A stretch of 64,000 nucleotides of DNA from an uncultured Bacilli bacterium (GCA_934096265.1 CAKOLI010000001.1:186001-250000); one strand, 5' to 3'; numbered from the stretch's first letter, positions 17,558 to 26,055 are shown. Translations and numbers: made by a program. The notes: generated from the letters alone by a model not told the origin.

Positions 17558-18457
17558 ATGATAATTGATTCACATAGCCACATTGGGAAAGATTGTTATT
17601 GGCAAGAATCATCGCTAGATAATTACATTTCGTTATGCCAAAAGTTGAATATCGAATATTCTATTTTGATGCCTGTACCAAACCCAGTAACCCAAGACAT
17701 AGGCCTAAAATGTATATATTGGGAGTATAATAACAATAGATACATTTATAAAAGCGACATAGATGTATTTGACAATCCATATAAATTAATAAATGATTAC
17801 ACATATGACTTACTTAAAAAATCATCAATAAAAGAAAAATTTGGATTCGTGCCAATGGTTCATCCTATTTTAGATTCCATTGAATATATAAATGAAATAA
17901 TAGAAAAATATAATCCACTTGCAATAAAAATACATGGAATATCAACAGCAACTGGTCCATATGATATAAGTGAGGAATTAATAAAATTATTACATAAAAA
18001 AGACATTCCACTTATAGTTCACACAGATTATTGTAAAAAGCCAACAAATGCAATTGAATTTTTGAGAAAAAAAAATAATCCGTATGATTGGGCTATGTTC
18101 TTCATTAATAATGAGATAAAAGGATATCTAACACACGGTGCAAGAATGGATAAAAAAGTGTTTGATTTAGTAAATTCTCATGACAATTTAGTTATTGGAA
18201 TAGGGCCAGATTTCAAAATAAACTTAGAGAGAACAAGATGGGTAGAGGCAAGTGACGATGATTATCTAAATATAATCAGAGACAGCGTTGATACAAATAA
18301 GATATTGTTTGACATTGATTACAGCTGGAATATTGATAGTTCAAAAAAATTAGAAACAAATCAAATATGTAGAATAAAAAAAATATTTACACCAAAAGAA
18401 AAGAAAAAAATATTAGCAAAAAACGCAATTAATTTTTTTAATATAAAGGAGAAATAA
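17558..18457 (+). CDS. Amidohydrolase-family (TIM-barrel) metal-dependent hydrolase
   Basis: A 299-residue protein opening with MIIDSHSHIG, the HxH metal motif of amidohydrolase 2-type enzymes. Later strand ends supply KIHG near residue 130, VHTDY near 150, LTHGAR near 190 and FDIDYSW near 245, giving the expected His and Asp ligands. It starts four bases after the aaRS-like gene with its weak GGAGAGG site lying inside the end of that gene, so translation is probably coupled. In the island context it may hydrolyse or decarboxylate a product of the aaRS-like enzyme; that is inference. The substrate is not predictable. Confidence 0.75.
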   Translation: MIIDSHSHIGKDCYWQESSLDNYISLCQKLNIEYSILMPVPNPVTQDIGLKCIYWEYNNNRYIYKSDIDVFDNPYKLINDYTYDLLKKSSIKEKFGFVPMVHPILDSIEYINEIIEKYNPLAIKIHGISTATGPYDISEELIKLLHKKDIPLIVHTDYCKKPTNAIEFLRKKNNPYDWAMFFINNEIKGYLTHGARMDKKVFDLVNSHDNLVIGIGPDFKINLERTRWVEASDDDYLNIIRDSVDTNKILFDIDYSWNIDSSKKLETNQICRIKKIFTPKEKKKILAKNAINFFNIKEK

Positions 18458-18460
18458 TAT

Positions 18461-18967
18461 ATGAAATTAGAAAAAATAAGTTTAAAACACAAAGAAATGA
18501 TTGAAGATATAAAGAAAGAGTATGATACGTTAAATGAAGACTATAATGGAGCCTTTTTCATAAAAGAATACACCGATTATAACAAACTAATTAATGATTT
18601 AGATAATTATTCAAATGGAATAATAAATAATCCAAACTATGTACCATACACATGTTATGTATTAATTAATGACAATAAAATAATAGGAGTAGGGTCAATT
18701 AGACATTATTTAAATGAATATCTCGAAAACTTCGGAGGACACATAGGTTATAGCATAGTACCATCAGCTAGATTAAAAGGTTATGGCACAAAATTATTAA
18801 ACCTTCTATTAAAAGAAGCTAAATCAAAAAAAATAGATAAAGTATTAATAACTTGCTCAGATACAAACATAGGCTCAAAAAAAGTAATTGAAAATAACCA
18901 TGGCAAACTAATTAACAAAATAGAAAATAATAATAAATTAACCTGTAGATATATAATCAGTTTATAA
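18461..18967 (+). CDS. GNAT family N-acetyltransferase
   Basis: A 168-residue GNAT protein. The acetyl-CoA pyrophosphate loop appears as ARLKGYGTKLL (R-x-x-G-x-G) near residues 107-117, with the preceding strand GYSIVP and the following strand VLITC. It starts three bases after the amidohydrolase stop, inside the upstream AAAGGAG-bearing end, so it belongs to the same operon. The substrate is unknown. Composition is more A-rich than the first island genes and closer to the host. Confidence 0.8.
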   Translation: MKLEKISLKHKEMIEDIKKEYDTLNEDYNGAFFIKEYTDYNKLINDLDNYSNGIINNPNYVPYTCYVLINDNKIIGVGSIRHYLNEYLENFGGHIGYSIVPSARLKGYGTKLLNLLLKEAKSKKIDKVLITCSDTNIGSKKVIENNHGKLINKIENNNKLTCRYIISL

Positions 18968-19020
18968 AAGATAAATATGGTAGCAGAAAATATTAAAGCA
19001 AGAGGAAGAGTGCCAAAAGT

Positions 19021-19668
19021 ATGAATAATGGAAAAAAAGTTTTTAATTTAAGAAAAAAAATATTTAAAAAAAGTAAATATAAAGATTATGATGATATATT
19101 AAATGATTTATTTATACCGAAATACTATAATTATAAGTCATGTATTCCAAAATGCTTCAGTAACAAAGATTATGATAAAATTAACGTGTTTAACCATGAA
19201 AAATACTTGCCTATTTATGAGAAAGTATTATATGATATTGAAAAAATAAACAAACAAAAAACTGATAAAAATGTTATATTTATAATACATCCATTTTATC
19301 CGCTGTTAAGACATTGCAATTTTCTTATTGAAAACACGGAATATTTAAACAAATATATAGAATATGAAAAAAAAATAATAAAGTTGTTAAAGTTCTCAAA
19401 AAGGGAGTTAGTTCTTGTGGAATCTCCTGACTCCTTTATGAATTACACTTATACATTTTTGAAATACGGAAGAATAAAGCATGTTTTATTAACAAGGCAT
19501 TCAGAAGGTTTCTTATTAGATAAGGAACATAGTAAATTTTTGAAAAACATACAAAGTGCTTCAATAGTCGGTTGCTATAGAAATAGATGTATTAGTGATT
19601 TTGAGAGTGAACTCAAAACAATAAATTATCACGAAATAGAATCTATGGTTTTGAGCAGACTTGAATAA
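19021..19668 (+). CDS. Unknown protein, last gene of the RelA island
   Basis: A 215-residue, basic, probably soluble protein that I do not recognise. Features are a Lys-rich N-terminus, a VIFIIHPFYPLLRH strand-loop near residue 80, a LVLVESPDS strand near 137, LLTRHSEGF near 160 and SIVGCYRNRCISD near 182; the spaced hydrophobic strands suggest an alpha-beta fold. A GAGGAAGAG ribosome site precedes the ATG, which overlaps the TGA of a 15-codon ORF at 18977-19024 that may be a remnant. It is the last island gene before the right direct repeat. Confidence 0.55.
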   Translation: MNNGKKVFNLRKKIFKKSKYKDYDDILNDLFIPKYYNYKSCIPKCFSNKDYDKINVFNHEKYLPIYEKVLYDIEKINKQKTDKNVIFIIHPFYPLLRHCNFLIENTEYLNKYIEYEKKIIKLLKFSKRELVLVESPDSFMNYTYTFLKYGRIKHVLLTRHSEGFLLDKEHSKFLKNIQSASIVGCYRNRCISDFESELKTINYHEIESMVLSRLE

Positions 19669-19677
19669 TAAAAAATA

Positions 19678-19704
19678 AAAAAAACTTAAAGAAAGAAATT
19701 GATA
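19678..19704 (+). repeat. Right direct repeat of the RelA island
   Basis: Second copy of the 27-base repeat found at 14761-14787, with one mismatch that is synonymous when read as the end of the metallopeptidase gene (Thr codon ACT for ACC, then TAA). It continues directly into an intact terminator, so this looks like the original chromosomal gene end displaced by about 4.9 kb. Confidence 0.75.
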
Positions 19705-19720
19705 CATCTTTCTTTTTTTT
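19688..19720 (+). terminator. Intrinsic terminator at the right edge of the RelA island
   Basis: AAAGAAAGA at 19688-19696 pairs with TCTTTCTTT at 19707-19715, followed by T to 19720. Probably the native terminator of the YgjP-like peptidase gene before the insertion. Confidence 0.75.
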
Positions 19721-19763
19721 ATCATAAATGATATACTAAGATTATGAAAGAAGAGGTGCTATA

Positions 19764-20492
19764 ATGCTAATAACATCAGTAAATAACGACCATATCAAAG
19801 AACTATACAAATTAAAAGAAAAAAAGTATAGAGATAGTACTAATACCTTCTTAGTAGAAGGAGAACACTTAGTCTTAGAAGCATATAAAGAAAACCAAAT
19901 AATAGAACTATTATTAGAACAAGATACATTATTCCCAGTAGCAATAAAACCAACCTATGTAACCAAAGAAATACTAAAAAAGCTATCTGATAACATATCT
20001 GTACCTAATGTCATTGCCCTTGCTAAAAAGAAAGAAGAAAAAGAAATTGGAGAGCGCATACTGATACTAGATAATATTCAAGACCCTGGTAACCTAGGTA
20101 CTATCATAAGAAGCTGTGTTGCATTCAATGTAGACACATTAATTTTAAGCAAAGATACAGTAGATATGTATAATCCCAAAGTATTACGTGCCACTCAAGG
20201 TATGCTATTTCACTTAAACATCCTAGTCAAAGATCTACCTAGCACCATCATTTCCCTAAAAGAAGAAGGATACAAAATCCTAGGTACAAAAGTAACTCAC
20301 GGTACTGATGTAAGATCATCTAAAACATATAGCCACTTTGCTCTAGTAATGGGAAATGAAGGCAAAGGAATTAAAGAAGAAATATTATCTTTATGTGATG
20401 AGTATTTATATATTAAAATGAATGAATTATGCGAAAGTCTAAACGTAGGAGTGGCCGCTAGCATCCTCCTATACGAGCTAAACAATAAATGA
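19764..20492 (+). CDS. TrmH/SpoU-family RNA 2'-O-methyltransferase
   Basis: A 242-residue SPOUT methyltransferase with an N-terminal substrate-binding domain (residues 1-95). The three SpoU motifs are clear: motif 1 LDNIQDPGNLGTIIRS near 102, motif 2 VMGNEGKGI near 195, motif 3 ESLNVGVAASILLYEL at the end. The Asn of motif 1 and the Glu and Asn of motifs 2 and 3 are in place. It probably methylates 23S rRNA, as RlmB or YsgA-type proteins do; the target base is not known. The TGA stop overlaps the ATG of rimM (ATGA), so the two are coupled. An AGAGGTG site precedes the start. Confidence 0.9.
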   Translation: MLITSVNNDHIKELYKLKEKKYRDSTNTFLVEGEHLVLEAYKENQIIELLLEQDTLFPVAIKPTYVTKEILKKLSDNISVPNVIALAKKKEEKEIGERILILDNIQDPGNLGTIIRSCVAFNVDTLILSKDTVDMYNPKVLRATQGMLFHLNILVKDLPSTIISLKEEGYKILGTKVTHGTDVRSSKTYSHFALVMGNEGKGIKEEILSLCDEYLYIKMNELCESLNVGVAASILLYELNNK

Positions 20493-20983
20493 GATACATC
20501 TATATAGGCAAAATAGTAAATACTCATGGTATCAAAGGAGAACTACGTATCCTAAGTGATTTCAAATATAAAAAAAAGATATTTAAACATGATACAAAAA
20601 TATATATATCAAACGAAAAAACAGAAGAAACAATAAATACATATAGACCTCATAAACAATTTGATATGATAACTCTAGTAGGCTATAATAATATAAACGA
20701 AGTATTAAAATACAAAGGACAAAAAGTATATATAAAAGATACAGATATCAAACTAGAAGAAAATGAGTACCTAGATGAAGACATAATAGGTCTAACAGTA
20801 ATATATAACAACAAAGAAGTAGGTTACATAAAAAAAATAGAAAAATATCCTCATCAAGACTTAATTGTTGTCAAATGCATGCAAAAAGAATACCTAATTC
20901 CATATATTTCTGATATAATAGAAAGTATAAGTTTACAAGAAAAAAAGATAATAATAAAAAATATAAAAGGCTTAATAGAATAA
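20489..20983 (+). CDS. rimM: Ribosome maturation factor RimM
   Basis: A 164-residue protein that helps 30S head assembly by binding S19. The opening IGKIVNTHGIKGELRI is the RimM signature, and the PRC-barrel part shows IGLTVIYNN and YLIPYISDII. Length fits the family (about 170). Its start overlaps the preceding methyltransferase stop and trmD follows after 21 bases, the standard rimM-trmD order. Confidence 0.95.
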   Translation: MRYIYIGKIVNTHGIKGELRILSDFKYKKKIFKHDTKIYISNEKTEETINTYRPHKQFDMITLVGYNNINEVLKYKGQKVYIKDTDIKLEENEYLDEDIIGLTVIYNNKEVGYIKKIEKYPHQDLIVVKCMQKEYLIPYISDIIESISLQEKKIIIKNIKGLIE

Positions 20984-21004
20984 ATATACGAAAGAAGGTA
21001 TATT

Positions 21005-21664
21005 ATGACAATAGATATAATTACACTTTTTCCTTCCATGTTTACAGGTTTTTTAAACACCTCAATTATCAAAAGAGCAATAGATAAAAACCTAGTAAAT
21101 ATAAATATTCATAATCTAAGAGATTACTCTAATTATAAAAACAACCAAGTAGATGAATATCCTTATGGAGGAGGCTCTGGTATGGTATTAATGTGTGAAC
21201 CAATCTTTAATGCCATCGATAACTTAAAGAAAGAAAATACCAAAGTAATAATGATGACCCCAAGTGGCATTACATATAAACAAAGTATAGCACAAAACCT
21301 ATCACATGAAGAACACCTAATCATCTTATGTGGCCATTATGAAGGCTTTGATGAAAGAATTAGGTCTATATGTGACTTAGAACTTAGCATTGGTAACTAC
21401 GTCTTAACTGGTGGAGAATTACCCGCGATGGTTATAACAGACAGCATCACTAGATTAGTAAAAGGAGTAATAAATACAGACAGCCTAAACTCAGAGTCAT
21501 TCAATAATGACCTTTTAGATTATCCAAATTACACTAAACCAGTAGAATTTAGAGGAATGAAAGTACCAGATGTTCTCTTAAGTGGCCATCATGAAAATAT
21601 TGCTAAATACCGCAAAGAAGAACAAATAAAAAAAACAAACGAATTAAATAATATAAACAAGTAG
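21005..21664 (+). CDS. trmD: tRNA (guanine-N1)-methyltransferase
   Basis: A 219-residue SPOUT methyltransferase that makes m1G37 in tRNA and prevents frameshifting. It has MTIDIITLFPSMF at the start, YPYGGGSGMVLM, CGHYEGFDERI and the SAM-binding trefoil knot SIGNYVLTGGELPAM, all intact. A GAAAGAAGG site precedes ATG. Next to rimM as in most Bacillota. The usual following gene rplS is replaced by an unknown gene. Confidence 0.96.
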   Translation: MTIDIITLFPSMFTGFLNTSIIKRAIDKNLVNINIHNLRDYSNYKNNQVDEYPYGGGSGMVLMCEPIFNAIDNLKKENTKVIMMTPSGITYKQSIAQNLSHEEHLIILCGHYEGFDERIRSICDLELSIGNYVLTGGELPAMVITDSITRLVKGVINTDSLNSESFNNDLLDYPNYTKPVEFRGMKVPDVLLSGHHENIAKYRKEEQIKKTNELNNINK

Positions 21665-21673
21665 GTGAACAAA

Positions 21674-22132
21674 ATGAAAAACGAAAAAAATTATTTCTTA
21701 CATAAAGATAATAAAAAAGGAGAAATGCTATACGTCGAATATGAAAAAATGGATGGCTACCATGTTGCCCCCAAAGCTAAAAAACAAGATGCCATCGCAG
21801 TAAACAAAATAGTATTTATCTCACCTACATTAAGTGAAAAACTAATTAGGAAGAAAATAGAAAAGAAAATATCTTACTTATTAGCAAAATTAAATGAAAT
21901 AGACGAAGACCAAGATCCAACTGGAGAGGGCATTAGACAAACCCTAGTCGAAGCAGAAAGATTTAAACTAATGCTTATAAATAAATATATAAAATATTTA
22001 GGCCATACTTACGGAAGTCTAACTCTAAAAAAGATAAGTATAATTATAAATCAACTTAGATACAAATTATTTATGTTAAAAGACATAAGTTATCAAGATA
22101 CCTATACCGAATCTCACGGTAAAGGAAGATAA
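21674..22132 (+). CDS. Unknown conserved-looking protein downstream of trmD
   Basis: A 152-residue basic, soluble protein. ATG 21674 is preferred over the in-frame GTG 21665 because TAGGTGA overlaps the latter. The N-terminal half may be beta-rich (EMLYVEYEKMDGYHVAP), followed by long helices rich in Lys and Leu (KKIEKKISYLLAKLNEI). I do not recognise the family. It is the last gene of the methyltransferase-rimM-trmD operon and lies just before tRNA-Thr. Confidence 0.6.
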   Translation: MKNEKNYFLHKDNKKGEMLYVEYEKMDGYHVAPKAKKQDAIAVNKIVFISPTLSEKLIRKKIEKKISYLLAKLNEIDEDQDPTGEGIRQTLVEAERFKLMLINKYIKYLGHTYGSLTLKKISIIINQLRYKLFMLKDISYQDTYTESHGKGR

Positions 22133-22153
22133 GTATTAAAAAATACTTTATCT

Positions 22154-22227
22154 GCCAAATTAGTATAGTGGTAGAACAAGTCACTCGTAATGATTAGACG
22201 TAGGTCCGATTCCTACATTTGGCACCA
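22154..22227 (+). tRNA. tRNA-Thr (anticodon CGT)
   Basis: A 74-base tRNA with encoded CCA. Acceptor GCCAAAT pairs with ATTTGGC; the anticodon arm AGTCA-CTCGTAA-TGATT gives anticodon CGT, reading ACG; the T arm is GTAGG-TCCGATT-CCTAC. The D stem contains one A-A mismatch. Discriminator base A. Confidence 0.92.
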
Positions 22228-22237
22228 GATTGATAAT

Positions 22238-22266
22238 AAACTCGAACTATAAAGGTTCGAGTTTTA
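22238..22266 (+). terminator. Terminator after tRNA-Thr
   Basis: AAACTCGAAC at 22238-22247 pairs with GTTCGAGTTT at 22255-22264 with a short T end. From here to the next promoter (22361) I see no gene. Confidence 0.75.
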
Positions 22267-22361
22267 AAATACTTGATTTTCTGTTTTTTTATAAGATTAA
22301 ATTGACATATTAATTAGTGTATGGAATTACATTTAGTAATTCTAATTTAAATATGTTGCGA

Positions 22362-22473
22362 TATAATATATATGTAGATGGGATACATGTGAGGGAATAA
22401 CGATGTGTTGGCAATGCCAGTAAGCATACTTTGTATGTGAGCATTCATCTTACCTAGGGTACCCATCATTTTT
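22362..22473 (+). ncRNA. Unassigned structured small RNA with its own -10 box
   Basis: A TATAAT at 22362-22367 is followed ten bases later by GATGGGATAC (22377-22386), which closes with GTACCCATC (22459-22467) apart from one bulged A; a TTTTT run follows. Inside, TGGC-AAT-GCCA and GCATAC-TTT-GTATGT are adjacent hairpins and GTGAG can pair with CTTAC, giving a compact multibranched fold of about 95 nt. No open reading frame follows: 22474-22574 holds nothing I can identify. The SRP apical motif GGAAG is absent, as are T-box and common riboswitch cores known to me. It is probably a free-standing small RNA. Confidence 0.55.
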
Positions 22474-22574
22474 AATTATTAATATATACTATAGTTGTTA
22501 TGTTCCTACTAAAATAATTTCATTTAATATAGAAAAATATTTCAGACAATCTTTGGCTAGTAAATAATAACTTT

Positions 22575-22919
22575 TTATTTATGTACTATCTTTTTTTCTT
22601 CTTCAGATGATTGGTAATATTCTTTTAAATTGGCACGTTTTATTTCATCGTCAGTAGTTATTTGGGTAACAAAGGTTTTTAATATATCGTTTATTTTTTC
22701 TATTATCATATTCCATTCTTCTTCAGAGATTGGGTAAGTGGGTATTTGAAAAATTTGTTTAAAATGTTCTTTATATGAATTGACATTTGAATATTCAAGA
22801 GAATATGGATAGGTACTGCAGATTTTGTTTGCAAAGTCATACGCGGTAGAATTAATGAAGTTATTTATTATAAGACTTTTTCTTTCTAAATATTCTTTAT
22901 CTTTAAATTTATTACTCAT
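22575..22919 (-). CDS. Unknown small protein, minus strand
   Basis: A 114-residue charged helical protein. I take ATG 22919 because on the minus strand AAAGGA lies eight bases upstream of it; the ATG at 22928 overlaps that site. Notable segments are KFKDKEYLERKSLI at the start and a Glu/Lys-rich C-terminus. No family is recognised. It is one of only three minus-strand genes in the window and its A-rich coding sense matches the T-rich + strand here. Confidence 0.55.
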   Translation of the reverse strand: MSNKFKDKEYLERKSLIINNFINSTAYDFANKICSTYPYSLEYSNVNSYKEHFKQIFQIPTYPISEEEWNMIIEKINDILKTFVTQITTDDEIKRANLKEYYQSSEEEKKIVHK

Positions 22920-23096
22920 TTGTTTCATCCTTTCATTATTTGTTTTTATTATATCATGTTTATTTATGTTTTGATTAATATTTACAAGTTATGGTTACTT
23001 TTATTAAGTTTTTGTAAAGTAAGGTAAATTAAGTGATAAATGGTTTGGTTTATGTTAGAATATATATGTATATATATTGATATGTAGGAGTGTTAT

Positions 23097-23300
23097 ATGA
23101 GCAAGTATGATGTGTTACGGAAATATTTAAAGGATAATGATAGGGATAGTTATAAGATGTCTTATGATATGCTTAAGGGTATTTTAGGGTTTAGTATAGA
23201 TCATTCTTTTTTGATTTATAAAAAAGATTTAGAGAAATATGGATATTATGTGAGTAAAATATCAATGAAAGAGAAGGTAATAACTTTTAATAAGATATAA
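23097..23300 (+). CDS. Small DUF7662-like protein
   Basis: A 67-residue protein beginning MSKYDVLRKYLKDND, with ILGFSIDHS in the middle and VITFNKI at the end. This order resembles the DUF7662 family (KYD-L-YL, ILGF-LP, VTF) of unknown function, although the central aromatic segment is missing. AGGAG precedes the ATG by seven bases. The next gene's first possible ATG overlaps its stop codon. Confidence 0.5.
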   Translation: MSKYDVLRKYLKDNDRDSYKMSYDMLKGILGFSIDHSFLIYKKDLEKYGYYVSKISMKEKVITFNKI

Positions 23301-23326
23301 TGTATGTATTGAAGGGATTAATGGTA

Positions 23327-23980
23327 ATGAAGAAGAGGGTAATGATACTTATAATTATTTTGGTAATAATTGTTGTGATTGGTATTTATTTTTTATATAG
23401 GGTTAATTTTATACAACATAAGATGTATTCTAATGATTATTTTAATATAGAGACTTATGTTAGTGATAAGGATTTTGATGGGGATGGGATAGATGATCAG
23501 ACGGATATTCTTCTTGGGGTAAGGAAGTATATTGCTACTTTGCCTAAATATAAGAGTAAGTATTATGGTACTGGGTATCCTGATGATGGATATGGTGTAT
23601 GTACTGATGTTGTTTTATTTGGGCTTTTGGACGCAGGATATGATTTGATGGATTTGGTTAATATAGATATTAAGAAGAATAAGTCGTTATATGATGTAGA
23701 TGTTATAGATAAGAATATAGATTTTAGAAGGGTTAGGAATTTGAAGGTATATTTTGCACGTAATGCTATTTCTCTTTCTACGGATATTAATGATATTAGT
23801 AAGTGGCAAGGTGGAGATATTGTTATTTTTAGTAAACATATAGGGATTGTTTCTGATAAGAGGAATTATAAGGGAATATCTTTTGTAATTCATCATGCTA
23901 ATCCTTATCAGAAATATTATGAGGAAGATATTTTAGAGTATAGGAAAGATGACATTGTTGGTCATTATAGGATGAGTTAG
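23327..23980 (+). CDS. DUF1287 family protein, membrane-anchored
   Basis: A 217-residue protein with one N-terminal membrane helix (residues 5-25) and an extracytoplasmic DUF1287 domain: GYPDDGYGVCTDVV, then NIDFRRVRNLKVYF, WQGGDIVIF, HIGIVSD, VIHHA and GHYRMS. This is the NlpC/P60-like catalytic arrangement of the family (Cys and His in CTDV and HIGIV), suggesting a cell-wall amidase or peptidase, though no activity is established. A DKDFDGDGIDD stretch near residue 52 looks like a calcium-binding loop. ATG 23327 is chosen because GAAGGGA at 23311-23317 is nine bases before it. Confidence 0.8.
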   Translation: MKKRVMILIIILVIIVVIGIYFLYRVNFIQHKMYSNDYFNIETYVSDKDFDGDGIDDQTDILLGVRKYIATLPKYKSKYYGTGYPDDGYGVCTDVVLFGLLDAGYDLMDLVNIDIKKNKSLYDVDVIDKNIDFRRVRNLKVYFARNAISLSTDINDISKWQGGDIVIFSKHIGIVSDKRNYKGISFVIHHANPYQKYYEEDILEYRKDDIVGHYRMS

Positions 23981-23989
23981 GAGGTATAT

Positions 23990-24811
23990 ATGGAGAGGGT
24001 AGTTCTTGTAGATGGGCATAATTTGCTTTTTAAGATGTATTATGGGATACCTAATTCTATTTTGAATAGTAAGGGGGATGAGATTAAGGGATTGGTAGGT
24101 TTTATTGGTAGCTTGAAAAAGCTTGTGGATATGTTTAGGCCTTACTGTATGGTTGTTGTTTTTGATAGTGAGAGTAGTAGGAATAGTAATTTAGATGTTG
24201 ATTATATGTATAAGGCTAATAGGATAGATTATGGACGTGATGAGGATAATCCTTTTACTCAGCTTTCTTATATATATAAGGCACTTGATTATCTTGGTAT
24301 TCCTTATGTAGAGGTATGTGATAATGAGGCAGATGATTATATAGCTTCTTTTATAATGAATAATAAGGGTTATTTATATACGATAGTTTCTACGGATACT
24401 GATTTTTTTCAGCTTGTAGATAGGGATGTTTCTGTTTATGTTATGAATGGGAAAAGGAGTGTTTTATATGATGAGATGTGTGTGTTTGATAGGTATGGGG
24501 TTATGCCTAGCTGTTTTGTTTTATATAAGGCTTTAGTGGGGGATAAGAGTGATAATATAGATGGTATTAGGGGTATAGGGAAGGTGTATGCAAGTAGGAT
24601 AGCTAGGTTTAATGATATAGATTTGTATATTAATAGTGGGGCTTGTTTTAGGTTGAGTAAGATGCTTGATGATAATAGGGATTTGATTAGGAGGAATATT
24701 TTGCTTATTACTCTTAATAGGAGTATAGATACTTTATCAGTTAGTAAGTTAGGTAGTAAGATATATGAGAAGAAGACTTATGAGGTAATTTTTGATATAG
24801 GGTTAAAATAA
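23990..24811 (+). CDS. 5'-3' exonuclease (PolA N-terminal / FEN-like)
   Basis: A 273-residue stand-alone flap nuclease like the N-terminal domain of DNA polymerase I. It has LVDGHNLLFKMYY at the start, VVVFDSE, the acidic cluster DNEADDYIAS near residue 110, STDTDFFQL near 133 and the helix-hairpin-helix GDKSDNIDGIRGIGKVYA near 187. All metal-binding Asp and Glu positions I can see are kept. It should remove RNA primers or flaps during replication and repair. An AGGAGG site precedes it, ten bases after the DUF1287 gene. Confidence 0.9.
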   Translation: MERVVLVDGHNLLFKMYYGIPNSILNSKGDEIKGLVGFIGSLKKLVDMFRPYCMVVVFDSESSRNSNLDVDYMYKANRIDYGRDEDNPFTQLSYIYKALDYLGIPYVEVCDNEADDYIASFIMNNKGYLYTIVSTDTDFFQLVDRDVSVYVMNGKRSVLYDEMCVFDRYGVMPSCFVLYKALVGDKSDNIDGIRGIGKVYASRIARFNDIDLYINSGACFRLSKMLDDNRDLIRRNILLITLNRSIDTLSVSKLGSKIYEKKTYEVIFDIGLK

Positions 24812-24864
24812 TTAACTTTTTTGTAATTATGGTGTATAATTGTTATATAGGATGGTGAGGATAT

Positions 24865-26055
24865 ATGAGACGTAGGTATATAGTATATTTCTTTATAGTT
24901 GTATTGGTTGTTAGTTTGTTTTTGCCTAGATATTCTGTAGAGGCACAGACTCTTAATAGTATGTATAGTGAGCTTAAGAGGCTTAAGAAGGAGAGAAATG
25001 AGATTAATAATCAGAAGAAGATGACTGAGAATGATATTAATAAGCTTAGTGATGAGATAGTTAATACTGGTACTTTGATAGAGCGTACTAGGGAGGAGAT
25101 TAAGAAGGCTTCTAGTGATATAGATGAGTCTTTATCTAAGATAGAGAGTAAGAAGGAAGAGTCTATGGAGCTTCTTAAGTTTTTGCAGTTATCTAGTGGA
25201 GAGAATGTTTATTTAGATTATGTTTTATCTTCTACTGATTATACTGACTTTGTATATAGGTATTCGGTAGTTTCTCAGCTTGCTAATTATAATAATGCTT
25301 TGATAAGTGAGTTGGAGAGTTTGGTTAAGGATTTAGAGAATAAGAAGATTACTTTGAATAGTAAGGAAATGGAGCTTAATAGTAAGAAGGATGAGTTAGC
25401 TAGTAAGCAGGCTATTTTAAATTCGCAGTTTAAGGAGATAAGAGAGGGTTATGTAGATATTAATGAGGAAATTGCTTCTTTGCAAAAGAGTATTAGTTAT
25501 TATGAGAAGTTAGGTTGTAAGGGTTATCAAGATGTTTCTACTTGTACATCTTTACCTTATGCGGATGGGTTTAAGTATCCTCTTAAGTCTGGATATATTT
25601 CTAGTGGTTATGGGAAGAGGACTTATTGGCTTAGGGGTAGGTTAGTTAGCGATTATCATTATGGTTTTGATATGGCGGGTAATGCTGAGGGGACTTATGT
25701 TTATGCTGCTGCACCTGGTAAGGTTATTGATGTTAAGTATAAGAGTACTTGCGGTGGTAATCAGGTGTTTATAGCTCATAGGGTTAATGGTAAGAATTAT
25801 ACTACTACGTATGCTCATATGTTGTCTATTAGTGTGGAGAAAAATCAGGTGGTAACGGCGGAGACGGTTATTGGTAAGGTAGGAGGTTATTCTACGTCTT
25901 ATCAGCATGGTGGATATGATTATTGTACTACTGGAGCACATCTTCATTTTGGTATTGCGGATGGTCATCGTAGTACGTCATTTAGTGCTAATTCTTTTTC
26001 TCCACGGAGTATATTTCCTAAGATAAATTATGGTCTTAGTTTTAGTTATAGATAG
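24865..26055 (+). CDS. M23 peptidase with coiled coil (EnvC/PcsB-like), copy 1
   Basis: A 396-residue secreted cell-wall hydrolase. Residues 1-27 form a signal peptide ending VEA-Q; residues 30-215 are a long coiled coil; the C-terminal LytM domain has the zinc ligands in HYGFD near residue 270 and GAHLHFG near 365. An extra Cys pair (GCKGYQDVSTC) sits before the domain. It should cut peptidoglycan cross-bridges at division or separation. A TATAAT at 24835-24840 precedes it. It is a tandem duplicate of the next gene, with strong similarity along the whole length. Confidence 0.9.
   Translation: MRRRYIVYFFIVVLVVSLFLPRYSVEAQTLNSMYSELKRLKKERNEINNQKKMTENDINKLSDEIVNTGTLIERTREEIKKASSDIDESLSKIESKKEESMELLKFLQLSSGENVYLDYVLSSTDYTDFVYRYSVVSQLANYNNALISELESLVKDLENKKITLNSKEMELNSKKDELASKQAILNSQFKEIREGYVDINEEIASLQKSISYYEKLGCKGYQDVSTCTSLPYADGFKYPLKSGYISSGYGKRTYWLRGRLVSDYHYGFDMAGNAEGTYVYAAAPGKVIDVKYKSTCGGNQVFIAHRVNGKNYTTTYAHMLSISVEKNQVVTAETVIGKVGGYSTSYQHGGYDYCTTGAHLHFGIADGHRSTSFSANSFSPRSIFPKINYGLSFSYR

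Noticed and set aside
22377..22467. Idea that the structured RNA is the SRP 4.5S RNA
   Set aside because: It lacks the GGAAG-type apical loop and a rod-like fold; its inner part branches into separate hairpins.
22230..23096. Replication origin with DnaA boxes
   Set aside because: Composition changes here, but I see no TTATCCACA-like boxes and no dnaA or dnaN nearby, so I do not annotate an origin.
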